DNA of 64,000 nt from Peromyscus leucopus (lineage: Eukaryota > Chordata > Mammalia > Rodentia > Cricetidae), in NCBI RefSeq assembly GCF_004664715.2, contig NC_051079.1, forward strand, positions 60,628,660-60,692,659, written 5' to 3'. The translations under genes were made by a program, and so were the position numbers. Within the stretch, counting starts at the first letter, position 1. Each line of letters starts with the position of its first letter. This document shows positions 10,741-23,442 of this stretch, in pieces. The notes under the pieces were generated by a model. It was not told the DNA's origin. It ran no database searches and saw only the letters and a list, made by a program, of their open reading frames with translations.

Positions 10741-12317
10741 TCCAGATAAGATGCCGGATTAGAAGTTGCCTCCACATGACTGTGAAAGATGAAAAGTCAG
10801 AATAAGAAAAAAACTCAATCCAAGTTCATAGGAGAAAAAGAAAGAAAAAAGTCAATTCAGATTTTTAGGGTAAAAAGAAAGAACAAGAATCAGAAATCCA
10901 CAAAGTCAGTGATAGAACAGCCAAAACATGCAGAATGGGGGATTATACACTAAATAAAATGTAACCGGAACCAGAGCTTCAGCCACATGGACCCCTGGTA
11001 AGACAACAGGAAGCAGAAGTTTCATCCCAATTGTATAAAAATAAAACTAGCAAAATAAGACTAGAAGTCAATAGCAAGAAAGCTATGGGAACTGCACAGA
11101 TATTTTTAAATGACCATTGTATGCCATTGAAGAAATCAGTGAGAAAATTAGAAATTCCTAAAATCAAATGAAAATGAAAACATAATTTCTAAGAGTATCT
11201 GGCGTATGGGTAAGGAAGTTCTAAGAGAAAAGTTTAAGTTACATGTGCATATATATGATAAATATCTTATAAATAACCTAATGATGTAACTCAGGACATT
11301 CAAAAAAAAGAACACATGAAGCCTCATGGCAGTGTACAACAAGAAATAATAAATATCAGGGCAGAGATGAATAAAACAAAGGCTTAAAAATAATACATAG
11401 GATCAATCTAACAAATAGTTGTGTTCTTTGGAATGACAAATAGCTAAACTGAGGGAAAAGGAGGGAGAGAGAATAATAAACATTAGAGGTATAAAGGAGA
11501 CAGAACAGATGCTAGTGAAAACCTGAGGGTCCTTAGGAAACTATGAAAATTATATTCCAACAAAACTGAAAAACCTACAGGTGGACAAATTTCTGGGTAC
11601 ATGTGAACTACCACATTTAACTCAAAATCATAAAAGAAGCTATGAGATTGGAGCAATAATACAATCCTGCCAACAAAGAAAAGCTTAGGAATTCCAAACC
11701 TTTCAAGAAGAGCTAAAACTAACCCTCCTAAACAGTCCAGTAAAGTAGAAAGGGAGAGACACACTTAATGTTCTCTATGAAATCAACACTGCCTTGATAT
11801 CAGATTATGAGATCAAAAACAAAAATTATAAATGAGTTTTGCTGATGAACATAGACTCAAATTTTCCCAGTAAAACTATTGAAAGTCAAATTCAAGACAC
11901 ACTCAAAAGACCATACACCATGACCAAGTTGGCTTTATTCCAGGTATTTATAGATAGTTAAACATATATAAACCAATAAAAGTAATATGAAACATAAATA
12001 GATATAATAACAAAAATCAGGTGATTATCCTGGTAAATGTGAAAGCCTTTAACAGAAGTCAGCATCTCTTCATGTTAAAGCTTTGAAGAAACAGGAGAGC
12101 ATAAAATTTAAGAGCTTTTACACAGGAAAAGAAACAATTACCAGAGGGAATAAACAGCCAACAGAATGGACAAAATGACAATGAATTAATATCTAGAACC
12201 TACAAAGTACTCCTAATATTAAATGCCAAAATATCTAACCATTTAATCAATAAATAGGCTAATAAATTAGATAGGTCTCAAAGGAAGGATTACAAATAGC
12301 CAATAAATACTTGAAAA
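10741..12317 (+). mobile_element. Old L1, ORF1 start and ORF2 remnants (left part)
   Basis: A decayed L1 in sense orientation. 'aagatgccggattagaagtt' near 10749 looks like an old L1 5' region. From about 10980 the text follows ORF2: the endonuclease-RT linker near 11370-11500 ('aatagttgtgttctttggaa'), the reverse-transcriptase region near 11840-12070 ('gaccaagttggctttattcc'), and the post-RT region near 12125-12320. Many stops and indels make it non-coding. It is interrupted at 12317 by a younger L1 and resumes near 13516. Confidence 0.75.
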
Positions 12318-13515
12318 TACTATGTTCATAGCAGCATTATTTGTAATAGCCAGAAACTGGAAACAACCTAGATGCCCCTCAACTGAAGAATGGATAAAGA
12401 AAATGTGGTACATACACACAATATTCAGCAGAGAAAAACAATGATATCATGAGGTTTGCAGGCAAATGAATGGAACTAGAAAATATCATACTGAGTGGAG
12501 TAAACCAGACTCAGAAAGACAAGCATGTCATGTACTCACTCATAAGTGGATACTAGATGTAAAGTAAAGAACAATCAGACTGCAGCCCACAACTAGCTAG
12601 TAAGGAGGACCCTAGTAAAGACACAAGGATCACCCAGCGTTGGAGAAATGGATGAGATCTACATAGGCAAACTGGCGGTGAGGGGGGTAATGGAGGGCAA
12701 GGGTCAGGAGGAAAGAGAGCTTAGGAGAGTGGGAGGGGAGTTTGAGCTGGATCAGGAACAGAGTGGGAGAACAAGGAAAGAGATACCATGGTAAATGAAG
12801 GCACCATGGGGGTAGGGAGAAGCAGAGTGCTAGGCAGGTTCCCAGGAATCCACAAAGATGACTGCACCATAGACTACTGGCAATGGTCTAGAGGATGCCT
12901 GAGCTGACCTACTCTGATGATCGGATGGCTGAATACCCTAACCGTCACGATAGAACCCTCATCCAGTGACTGATGAAAGCAGATGCAGAGATCCACGGCC
13001 GGCTCCAGGAGTCCAATCAACGAGAGAGAGGAGGGAGTCTATGAGCAAGAGACATTGAGACCATGATTGGAAAATGTACAGAGACAACTAGCCAAACTAG
13101 CAGAAACACATGAACTGTGGACCAACAGCTGAGGAGCCGCCATGATACTGGACTAGGCCCTCTGGATAGGTGAGGCAATTGTTTAGCTTGAACTATTTAG
13201 GGGACCCCCAGGCAGTGGGACCGGGACCTGTCCCTAGTGCATGAGCTGGCTTTTTGGAACCTACGGCTTATGCTGAGACATTTTGCACAGACTTGGGGCA
13301 GGGAGGAGGGGCTTGGACCTGCCTCAACTGAATCTACCAGGCTCTGCTGACTCTCCAGGGAAGACCTTGCCTTGGAGGAGGTGGAAATGGGGGCTGGGTT
13401 GGGAGGAAAGCTGGGTGATGGGAGGAGGGGAGACAGGGGAATCTGTGGTTGATACATAAAATGAATAGAAAATCTCTTACTAAAAAAAAGGAGAAGAAAA
13501 TAAAATCCTTAAGAA
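12318..13515 (+). mobile_element. Younger 5'-truncated rodent L1 nested in the old L1
   Basis: It begins abruptly inside the last part of ORF2 ('catagcagcattatttgtaa'), covers the ORF2 C-terminus to about 12550, then the rodent L1 3' UTR including the G-rich polypurine tract at 12670-12790 and another near 13370-13440. It ends 'gaatagaaaatctcttacta' plus an A-rich tail. Frameshifts break the ORF2 remnant. The host on both sides is the old L1, whose segments would be continuous without this insert. A possible short target duplication ('aaatacttgaaaa' versus 'aaatccttaagaaaa') is weak. Confidence 0.85.
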
Positions 13516-14342
13516 AAAGCAAATTAAATTTTCTTGAGGCTCCATCTCACCCTAGTAAGAATGGCTGTTATCAAGAAAACAAACACCAATGCTATCAAGG
13601 ATGTAGAAAAGATCACTATAGACAGTTGGTTTTATATATACAATAAACTGCTAGAGCCTCTCTGTGGATAAGAATGGAGATTCCTCAAAAGACTAAAACA
13701 GGGCTCTCTATTTTCAGCTACAACACTCCTAGTTAGACACTTGAATAAATCCTAAGCCAGCTAACTACAGAGATACAGAGACACCTGTGCATACAGGTGT
13801 GCTGATGTATTATGTTCAGTATCCAAACTAAGAATTAGCCTGTGTCCATCAAAAACTGGGTAGATTTAAAAAAAAAATGTGGCACATATCCACAGTGGAA
13901 TTTTACTTGGGCGTACAGAAGAATAAAGTTGGGACAAAATTCAGGAAAAAAGAGCTATAGCTGGAGATCATTTCGTTCAGCAGAAATAAACCAGACCAAG
14001 AAAGATGAATGTCATATGCTCATCTCGTATGGAATTGAGATTTAAATTTATAGAAGGGCATGTATATAAATATGTGTATATATGTGACGTAAGAGCAGAA
14101 AGATGACTATGAGAGAATAAAAAGATGTCAAAAGGAAGGGGAGAGAGGGCACAGTATATGCGACACCAAAGCAGAAGAAAGGATTAATGGAGAAGTGAGT
14201 AGGAAAAGGAGGAGGTAGAAAGGGCACCAGTGAGGACAGTGGGCAGGTAAGTGAGCCTCAAGTGTGATGACATCTATGTGTGAAAATGTCACAATGAAGC
14301 CAACTGCTTTGTATGCTTAACTCAAAACTATAATAAAAATGT
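13516..14342 (+). mobile_element. Old L1, ORF2 3' end and 3' UTR (right part)
   Basis: This resumes the host L1 with 'gctccatctcaccctagtaa', then 'ggagattcctcaaaagac' and 'tggcacatatccacagtgga', all typical of the ORF2 C-terminal coding region. A purine-rich 3' UTR follows (14140-14230), then a terminal 'ctataataaaaatg' with a poly(A) signal. Confidence 0.75.
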
Positions 14343-14404
14343 ATTGTTATCAATTACAATTTTAGCTTAAAAATCACTTTACAAACTTGTAAGTCATTTA
14401 AAAA

Positions 14405-14606
14405 AAATCTGTGCAAGGTACTGTGTGCCTGTAATCTCAGCTACTTGGGAGAACAAGAATGGAGAATTGTGTGATCCAGGCCATCCTGTGCTACATAACA
14501 AGAACTTATCTCAAAACAGAATTCATTACAAGGGAGCTGGAGGTACAGCTCAGTAATGGTATATTTGCCTAACATGTGTGAGGCCCTGGGACCCATCCCT
14601 AGAACC
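14405..14606 (+). mobile_element. B1-like monomer followed by an ID-type SINE
   Basis: 14408-14520 follows an old B1/PB1 ('gtgtgcctgtaatctcagct', 'atcctgtgctacataacaag'). At 14532 an ID-like head follows ('gggagctggaggtacagctc') with 'ggccctgggacccatcccta' as the degraded B-box side. The order is B1 then ID, which could be two insertions or a composite SINE. A short GGTA/GTAG repeat (14618-14640) follows. Confidence 0.7.
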
Positions 14607-14620
14607 ATGCATGTATGGCA

Positions 14621-17359
14621 GGTAGGTAGGTAGGTGGGTAAAAGGAAGGAGCTGGGCAGGGGGAGTGCAGGAGTAATGTAGATGCAGTGATCATACATAA
14701 AACCCTCAAAATAATATGTTTAAAGTAGCCAAGCCCCATGATAAGCATCTACAATACTGACTACTGGCCATGCCTCTGGGTAAAGGCATGCAGGGCTGAG
14801 TCCATGCTATTTACCCAATCCTCTAAGGTAGACAGCTTGTCAAAGCCCCAAGTGGTATCATAAGCTGCCTATGGATATTATAAGAAAGGAAGGCACACCT
14901 AGAGTAACATAGTATTGTACCATGATGATCAAGGGAACAATCCATCTTGGTGATCTCCAGTTGGCAAGGCAGGAGCAACTGCCAACACCCTACCTGGACC
15001 TGAGAAGATTTAGGTCTCCAGACAGCTTTCTCACCAGGCTGCAGGACACCATTATCAGAGCCTCAGCACCTGTGCATGTACAAACTGAAGGGACATGATG
15101 ATCCCCAAGGTCCTTCCACCATAATATTACCACAATACCATGAGTCTTTACCATCCAGTCTTGGTTCTTTACGACAGTATTTCTCTTATTTGAAGGACTT
15201 GAGGGACAGTGATTTAAAAAAAAAAAAAAAAACACATAATTGGAGAGCTTTAATCAAAACCTTCAGAAAAGAGAAGTGAATGGTGAATGTTTAACCAGAG
15301 ACTCAGCTGATACAGTGGGAAGACACTGATGCATTACAAGTCACTCCAAGTCCCACTTGATGCTTGATATAATTTCAAGATGAAAAGTAGAAACTCATGT
15401 CTGTTTCTAATTCCCAAGATGCTAACATTTTAGCATCTAAAAAGTGGACTCCTTTTGTTCATTGTTTTTCTTTGGTGATATAGTAGTGCACTTCAAAAAT
15501 TGTCCAGAGGATTCAATGATCTATTTTTGTTGGAAAGGAGAAAAATATAGTCCAGTCTGTAAGCATTTTGATTTTGTCTCTCTTGTAAGAATATAAATAC
15601 TACCCCCAACACACAAAAAAATAGAGATGAGGGACAGAGAAATAGAATTCAAATAATTTGTTACCAGTGATCTCACAGACATCATAATAATCAAAAAGAA
15701 TACAACTAACTGTCATATGAGTGTTTCCTTTCCCTGATGCTAAATGATAACCTCATTGGTTCTGTCTCCATCAGGGAGGCCTGCTACAATTTTCAATGCA
15801 GGCTAACAGGAAAGAAAGGAAGAGAGGAAAAGGCCATACACCAACCCAGTTCTTAACTACTGCTGTGAGGATGGCCAGTGGTCCACAACAGGTCACTCAG
15901 AAGAATGAGGCAAACCTGAGTCAATAGCTATAACCTTGCAGAACTAGATGAAGCTACCAGGCAACAGGATTCTTCTGACAGTAACAATGATAGGCATCAT
16001 GATACCATAATAGACTTTCTCTGCTTTTTCTAGCATGCAGAGGCCCTTACCCATTCTGAATGGTGAGGCTGTCATATTCATTAACTACTGTAGGATTCTA
16101 AGTATGCTACTGAAAAAAGAAAAAAAAATACCAAACTCACTTGAAGAGAAATCATGTAATTGTCCTAAGAAGACATTATTTTAAGCAATACAATTTCCAT
16201 ACCTCCTGGTACTTTAATCAGACTTGTATAGAAACTCCATGCTTGCAAAAAAAACATGATTAAAATGGATATCTGAAATAAAACTAATATCTAACCTGCT
16301 TCTTCCTTGCTTTCTAATGGCTGGAAAACTATTTGGAACAATTGCTTAGAATAAGTAAGTGATATTTAGAGGGGGCAAAAACATAAAACCAGCTTTCAAG
16401 AAGACTTTGGCTAAAAGAGCAAAGGTCATCTCAGAGGAGGAATGCTACAGTATCTGAGACCAGACTTCTCTCAGGATTCTATTCTGTAAGGGACATTGGG
16501 GGGGCACAATCTACTATTTAGCTGTTACACAAAAAGGGGCAATCTGTAGGGGCTGGTCACTGCCTCAGCCACAGCTGGGATGGTACTTTTGCTGATGCAT
16601 AGAGCATTCCTGTAGAAACATTTTATACTTTAGGTTAGGTATAGTAAATCCCTTCTTGTTTAAATGGTAAGCGGTTTGCTTGAGCAAAGTTTTGAGGAGT
16701 TAAAGCAACATCTGTTACCATTACAAAAGGAGGAATTTGGTCCAAAACTGTGTGGACCCTACCTTGCAAAAGTAGCAGAGATCTTGTAGGGGATACGACC
16801 CAATGTGTTTCAGTCCCAGAGTGGAGACAAAGTGGCAAGAACATATGACCAAAGCAGGTTTGTTCATTTGGAAGTAAGACTCAATAAAGGGTTTAGGGAA
16901 TGAGGTTCAAGAACTAGCCTTAGCAGAGGGGCTGGTGAGAGCTAGATGGCATGTTGTTCCACCAGTCAATCTCAGCTAAGAGCCATACTCTGGCCAAAGA
17001 AACACACAAGGAGAGGAGTCCAGTTACAGAAAGACAAGAATTGAACTATGGGGCAAATGTCAGTTCATCCAATCACTTCTCAGTTGACCCAGGAGCCTAC
17101 AGCTTATCCATTTATTTCTAGACTTTCTCTTTCTCTAGATTCCTAAAACCACTTTACATAACATTTCTGGGGCTTTATTTCCCTAGCTTCAGGCTAAATG
17201 AAATTTTTATCCACAGGGATCAGAAGAAGAGAGTTGGCTCTTTGGAGATAAGCATTAAGATATGGACCAGGCAGTGAAACAGTGGGGCAACTTGGGACTA
17301 GGTAGAGAGCTTTCTATCAGAGGACAAGTAATATGTTCAGCCTTCAAATCTCTCCTAAA
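14621..17359. other. Unassigned non-coding stretch
   Basis: No gene could be supported. An 18-A run at 15217-15234 could be the tail of an old retrocopy, but I recognise no parent transcript upstream and no poly(A) signal. The minus-strand frame at 16635-16844 has no identifiable domain. Confidence 0.4.
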
Positions 17360-18070
17360 ATTATTTTCAAGGCACATCTCTAAAAAAGATACATCAAAAA
17401 TTCTTAAAACTCAATAGAAAAAATAAATAGCTCAGTAGAAACTGAGCAAAGGATTGAATAGAACCTTCACCAAAAATGCACAAATGACAAAAAAAAATTA
17501 AATGATGCTCAAAAGTATCAGTAATTAATGAAAAGAAAATTAAACCATAATGAGACACTGTCATGGCCTAAAATGAATAGCTGAAGTTTAGAGAAAAAAA
17601 TTAAAAGTAATACCAAATAATGACAAGATTATGAAGTATTGATTCTAAATTGAGTCGGCTACAGCCATGCTGGACAACTAGAAATATCCTATAAGGTCAA
17701 AAATGCATTTATTACATAATCCAGTAATTTCATTCCTAGGGGAGATTAAAAATGATAAAATCTCATTTTTATATAAAATTGTACATAAATATTTATAGTC
17801 ACCTTACCTATAGTCTCTAAATTTTTAAATAACCAAATGTATAGCAATTCATGAATAATCTATGCTTTGAACATACAATGGAATATTACTCAGAAGAATG
17901 AGTAAAATCAGAAAATTTTTCTCAAATAAATGAAATCATTGAAATGTGTCAGGCTCAGCGGGACACATTCTATATGATTCCATTTATAACATCTGGGGAG
18001 AGCAAAGCAATATAACAAGAAAGGAGAGCATAAAATACACAAGTCCAAGCTTTTGGAGAAAATGAATTTC
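17360..18070 (+). mobile_element. Ancient mammal-wide L1 (L1M) ORF2 3' remnant
   Basis: The text follows the L1 ORF2 C-terminal nucleotide pattern at low identity: 'aaccataatgagacactgtc' (about 17544), 'tttcattcctaggggagatt' (about 17727), 'aatggaatattactcagaag' (about 17878), and 'tatatgattccatttataac' (about 17971). It is heavily mutated and intron-like in composition. Confidence 0.7.
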
Positions 18071-18974
18071 ATCCAAAATGTGATGTAAATAGTTACAACA
18101 CATTTTTCAAGTCTGTATTTGTGAACAATATAAACATGCTAATAGTCATCCTATGATGCATTTAATTGGAAAGGAACCTAAACACCAAAGTTTCCTCAAA
18201 TGTATCTTTTAAAATCTCAAAGATAAATTTCCACTCAGTTTAAATAACTTCAGCCACTCCCAGACCCACTCAAGTTCAACTAACTTAACCTGTAAAGATC
18301 CTACCCATTATTCGAGACAATTCTGGGTATATGTTTCTTGATCAGTTGTGTAAAGCCCCCAATATGGCCTTGATTCTATGAATAAATCTGTTTTCCTCAT
18401 CATTGTTTCTTCCAAGAATATGATCTGTCAATGGTGTGACAATGGCTGTGCTTCTTCACGGAAGGAGAAAATACAAGGAATTTGATTGTAGTCACAGAGG
18501 CACACTTCTGTACACTGGGAAGAAACTGGGTGTGCCCATTCAGAGTCCTGATATTGAGCTGTAAATGGCCACTAGCAACTAAGGTGTTAAATCATCCATT
18601 GTTTTTGTTTTACCATCAAAGTCTCATTATTCAAAACAAAATAATTAAGTTCTAATTATGAGAATGAAACCATCATTGACCTCATGAAAATATGCTCTAA
18701 GAAATGTGAAAAGTTCTCCACCAACTTAAAAAGGTGTTCATATTGGCAGCTACTTATTTCCTCACATAAAATCAAGCTCACAGGAAGTCCTGTTGGAATG
18801 AAAAAAAGAGAGACATCACATTCGGAAATAAACCTTTGCCCATTTACAACTCACTTGTAAGCATTTTGTTGTTGTTGTTGCAACACATATTCTTAAAGGG
18901 GAAATCCAAAATCTATCCTGACTTAGACCTTTAAGCAAGAAGTTATTATTATCTGTGGCTATAAAATAAATTAT
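18071..18974. other. Unassigned non-coding stretch
   Basis: No gene or recognised repeat was found. A short TTG run lies near 18868-18879. Confidence 0.4.
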
Positions 18975-19190
18975 TTGCTCTGTTTTAATTTCTGTTGCTG
19001 TGACAAATAGCATAACCAAAAATCAACATTATGAAGAAAAAGTCCATTTGGTTTCTAATTCAAGGTCATAGTCCATCATTTCAGGAAAGCTGAAGGAGGA
19101 ACTCAAGCACTAGTCACATTACATCCAAAGTCAAGAACCAATGCATCCATACTGCCTATTTGCTCTTTTCCTTTAGTTTTCTTTATTCTT
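18975..19190 (-). mobile_element. ORR1-type MaLR LTR, antisense, left part
   Basis: It starts 'tttctgttgctgtgacaaat', the reverse complement of the usual ORR1 3' end. It runs through 'catagtccatcatttcagga' and is cut at 19190 by an L1. It resumes at 20078 with 'tacagtccagaattccctgc', the next segment of the same consensus order. Confidence 0.65.
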
Positions 19191-20077
19191 TTTTATTAAG
19201 AAATTTTTTCCATTCATTTTACACACCAAAGATTCCCCCTCTTCCCTTCTCCTGCCCCTCCCCAGCTTCCTCCTCCCAAACCACTCCCCACTCCCCACAA
19301 AAGAAGGCAAGGTCTCCCATGGGGAAGCACATCCAGTAGAGGCAAGTCCAAGCCCTTCCCCCTGCCTCAAGGCTGCACGAAGTGTCCCATCATAGGTAGT
19401 GGGTTCCAAAAAGCCAGCTCATGCACTAGGGATGGATTCTGATCCTACAGCCAAGGAGCCCCCAAGTAGATCAGGCTACACAACTGTCTCACCATGCAGA
19501 GGGCCCAGCCTAGTCCCATGCAGGCTCCACAGCCGTTGATTCAAGTTTCATGAGTTCCCACTAGTTTGGTTTGGTTGTCTCTTCAGGTTTCCCCATCATG
19601 ATCTTGAAGTACTTGCTCATATAGTCCCTCTTCTCCCTCCCCAACTAGGTAACAAGGAAGACCCAAAGTGGGATGCATAGATCACTCTGGAAAGGAGAAA
19701 TAGATGAGATCTCCATGAGTAAACTGGGGATGAATGGTGGCATTGGAGGGTAAGGGATTGAGGATGAGGACATAAGGGAACAGGATGGTCTAGCTGGAAC
19801 AGGGATGGAGTGGGAAAGCAGTGAAATAGATACCATAATAGAGAAAGACATCATGGGGATAGAGAGAAACCGGGTGCTAGGCAAGATCCCAGGAATCCTC
19901 AGGGATGACCCCAACTTGGACTACTAGAAATAGTTAAGAGGGTGCCTGAACTGAACTGGCTTGCCCCAGAGATCAGATCAGTGAAGACACTAATTGTCAT
20001 CACAGAGCTTTTCTCCAGCTACTGATGGAAGCAAATGCCAAGATCCACAGTCAGGCACCAGGCAGAGCTTCAGGAGC
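19191..20077 (-). mobile_element. 5'-inverted (twin-primed) rodent L1 3' end
   Basis: The element lies on the minus strand with its 3' end at 19191. 19191-19643 is the distal 3' UTR in antisense, including the polypurine tract (pyrimidine-rich here, 19240-19300) and an A-rich end. 19644-20077 is the preceding 3' UTR segment but in sense orientation, ending near 'cacagtcaggcaccaggcag'. That is the 5' inversion expected from twin priming. The whole is bounded by an exact 13-bp duplication, TTTCTTTATTCTT (19178-19190 and 20078-20090), inside an antisense ORR1 LTR. No coding remains. Confidence 0.88.
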
Positions 20078-20275
20078 TTTCTTTATTCTTATACAGTCCA
20101 GAATTCCCTGCCTAAGGAATGGTGCTACCCACAGTGTGCTAGGTCAATTAGCAATAAAATACTCACTCACAGAAAAATTCTCAGGCAAAATTGATCTAGA
20201 TAATTCATCAATTGAGACTCTCTACCTAAGTGGTCCAAGGCTATGGCAAGTTAACATTTAAGACTAACAAGAATA
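20078..20275 (-). mobile_element. ORR1-type MaLR LTR, antisense, right part
   Basis: Continuation after the L1: 'ggaatggtgctacccacagt', 'gatctagataattcatcaat', 'ggcaagttaacatttaagac', in the consensus order of the antisense ORR1 LTR. Confidence 0.6.
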
Positions 20276-23200
20276 CCATTTCAAGATGGTTTAAAACAAC
20301 AACAATAGCGTTAATCATCTGCTTTAAAGTTAAGCAGAATTCAACAAGGATGGCTCCTCTGCAGGATTACACAATCTGGAGAAGCTCAACTTCCAGGCTG
20401 GATTCTCCAATAACTGGCAAGTTGCTCCATATCATTGCCTTAGAGCTTGGTCAAGTGCTTCTTCAGAAACTTTAGCTTTTTTCTAGGTGGACCTCTGTGT
20501 TTGGGCTTATCCACAACATGAAAACCAGGACCAGTAGAGAATAGTGCAAGATACCAGTCCTGCTACTTACTGCATTGTTTCCCCTTCCTCACACTTCTCA
20601 AGCTATCACAGAATTAGTCCCGATCCGCGACCATCTCTACTAACCTGTTACTGTGAATTTTAGCAATGACTAGACAGCAAAGATCACAAAGCCTGTCTTT
20701 ACTCTTCAACAATGTAATTCTTGATATCAAGGCTTCCCTTAGTGAGGTCCTTACACCAATAGCATCATCTAGAAACATGTCTGAAATGCAAATTCTCAGT
20801 TCCCATCCCAGCCTTACTGACTAAGAAGGTCTGTTTTACATTTAGATTGACCATTGTTTTTCTTTACCCTAAATTTCGCAGAACTGATTGATAAAAGCAA
20901 AATAGATTAGTTGCAGTAAACAGCTCTGTTAATTTACAAGAAAGAATAACAAAGGAAGCTGAAGATCTACATTTACTTGAAGTGATAAGCAATGTTTACA
21001 TAAGAGTCAGTGTTGTAAGAATATTTATCGGGGTCCTGCATAATGGATTTGTATCTCTGTGGTGGTTAATCTTTCGTAAATATGATTTCAGGATCATGTT
21101 GTTTTTACTAATTGTGTCCTAACTATCTTATTAAATTCCAATTTAATCCATATGTAGAGCACTAATTTAAAGTGCTACGGGAAGGACTGATGACAAAATT
21201 GATCTGGCATGGAGCCCTCGTGGTACTTGAAGAAAATGGTGGCCTCTACTTGTTGGTACAAAAAAAAAAAAAGAGTTTTCAAAAAGCAATTAATGTTACT
21301 CAGTCACCAAGCAGATCTATAAACAATCTCTCAGAGTGAGTCCACAGTAAATCTTCTTAAAGAAAGGGAAAGTAGGGAAACTGACACCACTTGTGAGGAA
21401 GGTGGCACTTAACTGTCGTAGTATCTTACCATTAAAGTTCATAACAATGTGTGTCACTATTGATTTCTCTAAATTCCACACAGAGCATGCTTAATAGCAG
21501 ACAGAACACTGACACAAGAGCCACAGTGATACTTCCTACCTGTGCCAATTACTGGAGCCCTCAGGGATTCTGAATCTGTGGTACCCAGAAGTCTCTCCAG
21601 TATCGTAGTATATGTCACTTTTTTAATGAACACAAGAATATTTGAGTCTACTGCTAGACCAAAAAAAAAAGGCTCATTTATGTTCAGTGTTCTTTCAAGG
21701 GAAAGTGAGAATTCAATGCATATTAGAAAGACTTCTAATTATTCAAAAGGCTTGATTCCTTTTTAAGTTGCTTCTTAAGAGGCAAATCATTAATCATCTG
21801 GATGTTCCCATCTCTCTTTCTGGTAGTGTCTGCTAAGCTCATAGGCCACTGTGATGTTTTGAAATCAAACTTCTTTCTGTCTCTGTAGATTCTTCTGGGA
21901 ATTGCAAGAGCTTCCTCCTCTGAGGCTGTTGGTTGCTGACACAAGTTTTGGCGGTGTCAGCCAGGGCCTCCGTTCCATGAAGTGTGAAGGAGCCCTCAAA
22001 AGGGTTTTGTCTTGCCCACAATGCTGGTGCAGGCTACAAACAGATACTCAAAGTGAAATCCATGGGGAGAGGCCACAGGAAATAGTTAGTGCCTCTAATT
22101 ACAAAAGGAAAATAAAAGTCGCGAGGCCTGAACTGCCCCAACTTCTTTCTTCACACTTTCCAACAAATGTCTCTGCTTATCCCCAGTTTCTCTCTCCTCT
22201 CCCTACCAAGGTCAAGAGATGCTGTGTTTTATATCCTGCCCCTCCCCACTGCTCTATGATTTTACTCTCCAACTCATTCTTCACACCGCTTCTTGTCATC
22301 AACAACATGAAACATCCTCACGGGTCAAGCACAAGTGACATAAATTTGCGATTTATAGAAAGAGTCTCCAGAGAAGAGGAAGAGGCAATGGGCAGGAAAA
22401 TGAAATTTGAGGTATTCTAAAGGATGCCAGGAGAGCTGAAAGAACTGGAAGCCACTTGGGAGTCAAGACAGATTGAGGAGCCTAGAAAAGGGGGAACCTG
22501 CCTTAGCATAAAGGCAGCCACAAAGAGCCTAAAGGCTAAAAGAGCCCAGGTCCCCATTCTCAGCTCACACACGGTGACAGCCCCTCAACCTCTAGAAACT
22601 TCTGTGGCTTCTACTCGAAAATAGAGCTAATGATACCTCCCCTGACAGCATTTAGAGACAGAATGGGATCTGTATGTACAGTGCTCACAGGGTGATTGTC
22701 AAACAGTGAGGCCTTTTATGTGTATCGTTTTATTTCCCTGTATGTACACAGGAACAGGAATCCTGATGACAGCCAGCACCTGCTCCTCCATGGGTAGTAC
22801 TTGAGCAATAGAGATATGACTGTAGATATGCAAATGAGCCCTTCAACACCCACCTCCTGCCATCTCATTCCTAAGCCTTTGAGGCACCAGGGCAAGTCAT
22901 CAATTCCACGCAGGAAAAGGAAAAGATAGTCCCTCCGTTGTTTATTTTCTTCATTTTATTTCAGACAGTCTGCACTAAATTATATCTGAAAGACAATATA
23001 TTGAACAATAAGATGTAAATTAGGAATTCTGTGACTGGTAAGGCAGCTGATTTCCCCTTCTGCCTGTTCCATTCAGGCCTATCTCTCCCCGGGCCCCCTG
23101 CCTGCTCTCAAACCCCACTGACATATGTTTTCTGTGTATAACACAGTTCAGGGAACCATAATGTAATATGATTCTTAACTAGCGTATGCCGTCATGAACA

Positions 23201-23429
23201 TCATCATTCCAAGAACACCAGTGTACTAACCAAGCGCCCAGGCTGGTGCCATTTTCCAGATGGGAGACTGAGGTAAAAGGAGAGTCTGGGGAAAGAACAC
23301 AGTACAAGAAGCCAAGTCTAGAGTTTCTTTGTAAGTTGGAGTCACTTTGGGAACTTTTTTTTTTTTTTTTTGTATCCTTGCCTTCAGGAACTCTACATTG
23401 CTGGAGGCAGACCATGGGACCTAATTTTC
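20276..23429. other. Mostly unassigned stretch with an orphan 172-codon frame
   Basis: Apart from a MER5-like fragment, no repeat was identified. The longest open frame (21902-22420, plus, 172 codons) is not a protein I recognise. It has no domain, and the nucleotides contain T/C-rich non-coding-like runs. I regard it as chance. 20940-21200 is AT-rich and contains several homeobox-like and FOX-like words, but this is only suggestive. Confidence 0.4.
20755..20835 (+). mobile_element. MER5-like hAT DNA transposon fossil
   Basis: 'agaaacatgtctgaaatgca' followed by 'aattctcagttcccatccca' and 'gccttactgactaagaaggt' follows the familiar MER5A pattern (…ttagaaatgcaaattctcaggcccca…ctactgaatcagaa…). 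Confidence 0.55.
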
Positions 23430-23442
23430 ATAATCCTTGTGA
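23430..23442. repeat. Target-site duplication, left copy (L1 23443-24420)
   Basis: ATAATCCTTGTGA here and ATAACCCTTGTGA at 24421-24433 match in 12 of 13 bases and bound the rearranged L1 exactly. Confidence 0.85.

Noticed and set aside
14746..15234. Processed pseudogene ending in an 18-A tail
   Set aside because: No parent transcript recognised, no poly(A) signal upstream of the A-run and no target duplication found.
21902..22420. 172-codon open frame, plus strand
   Set aside because: No recognisable domain, signal or membrane segment. No exon-like boundaries or neighbouring frames were seen, and the length is within chance for 64 kb read in six frames.
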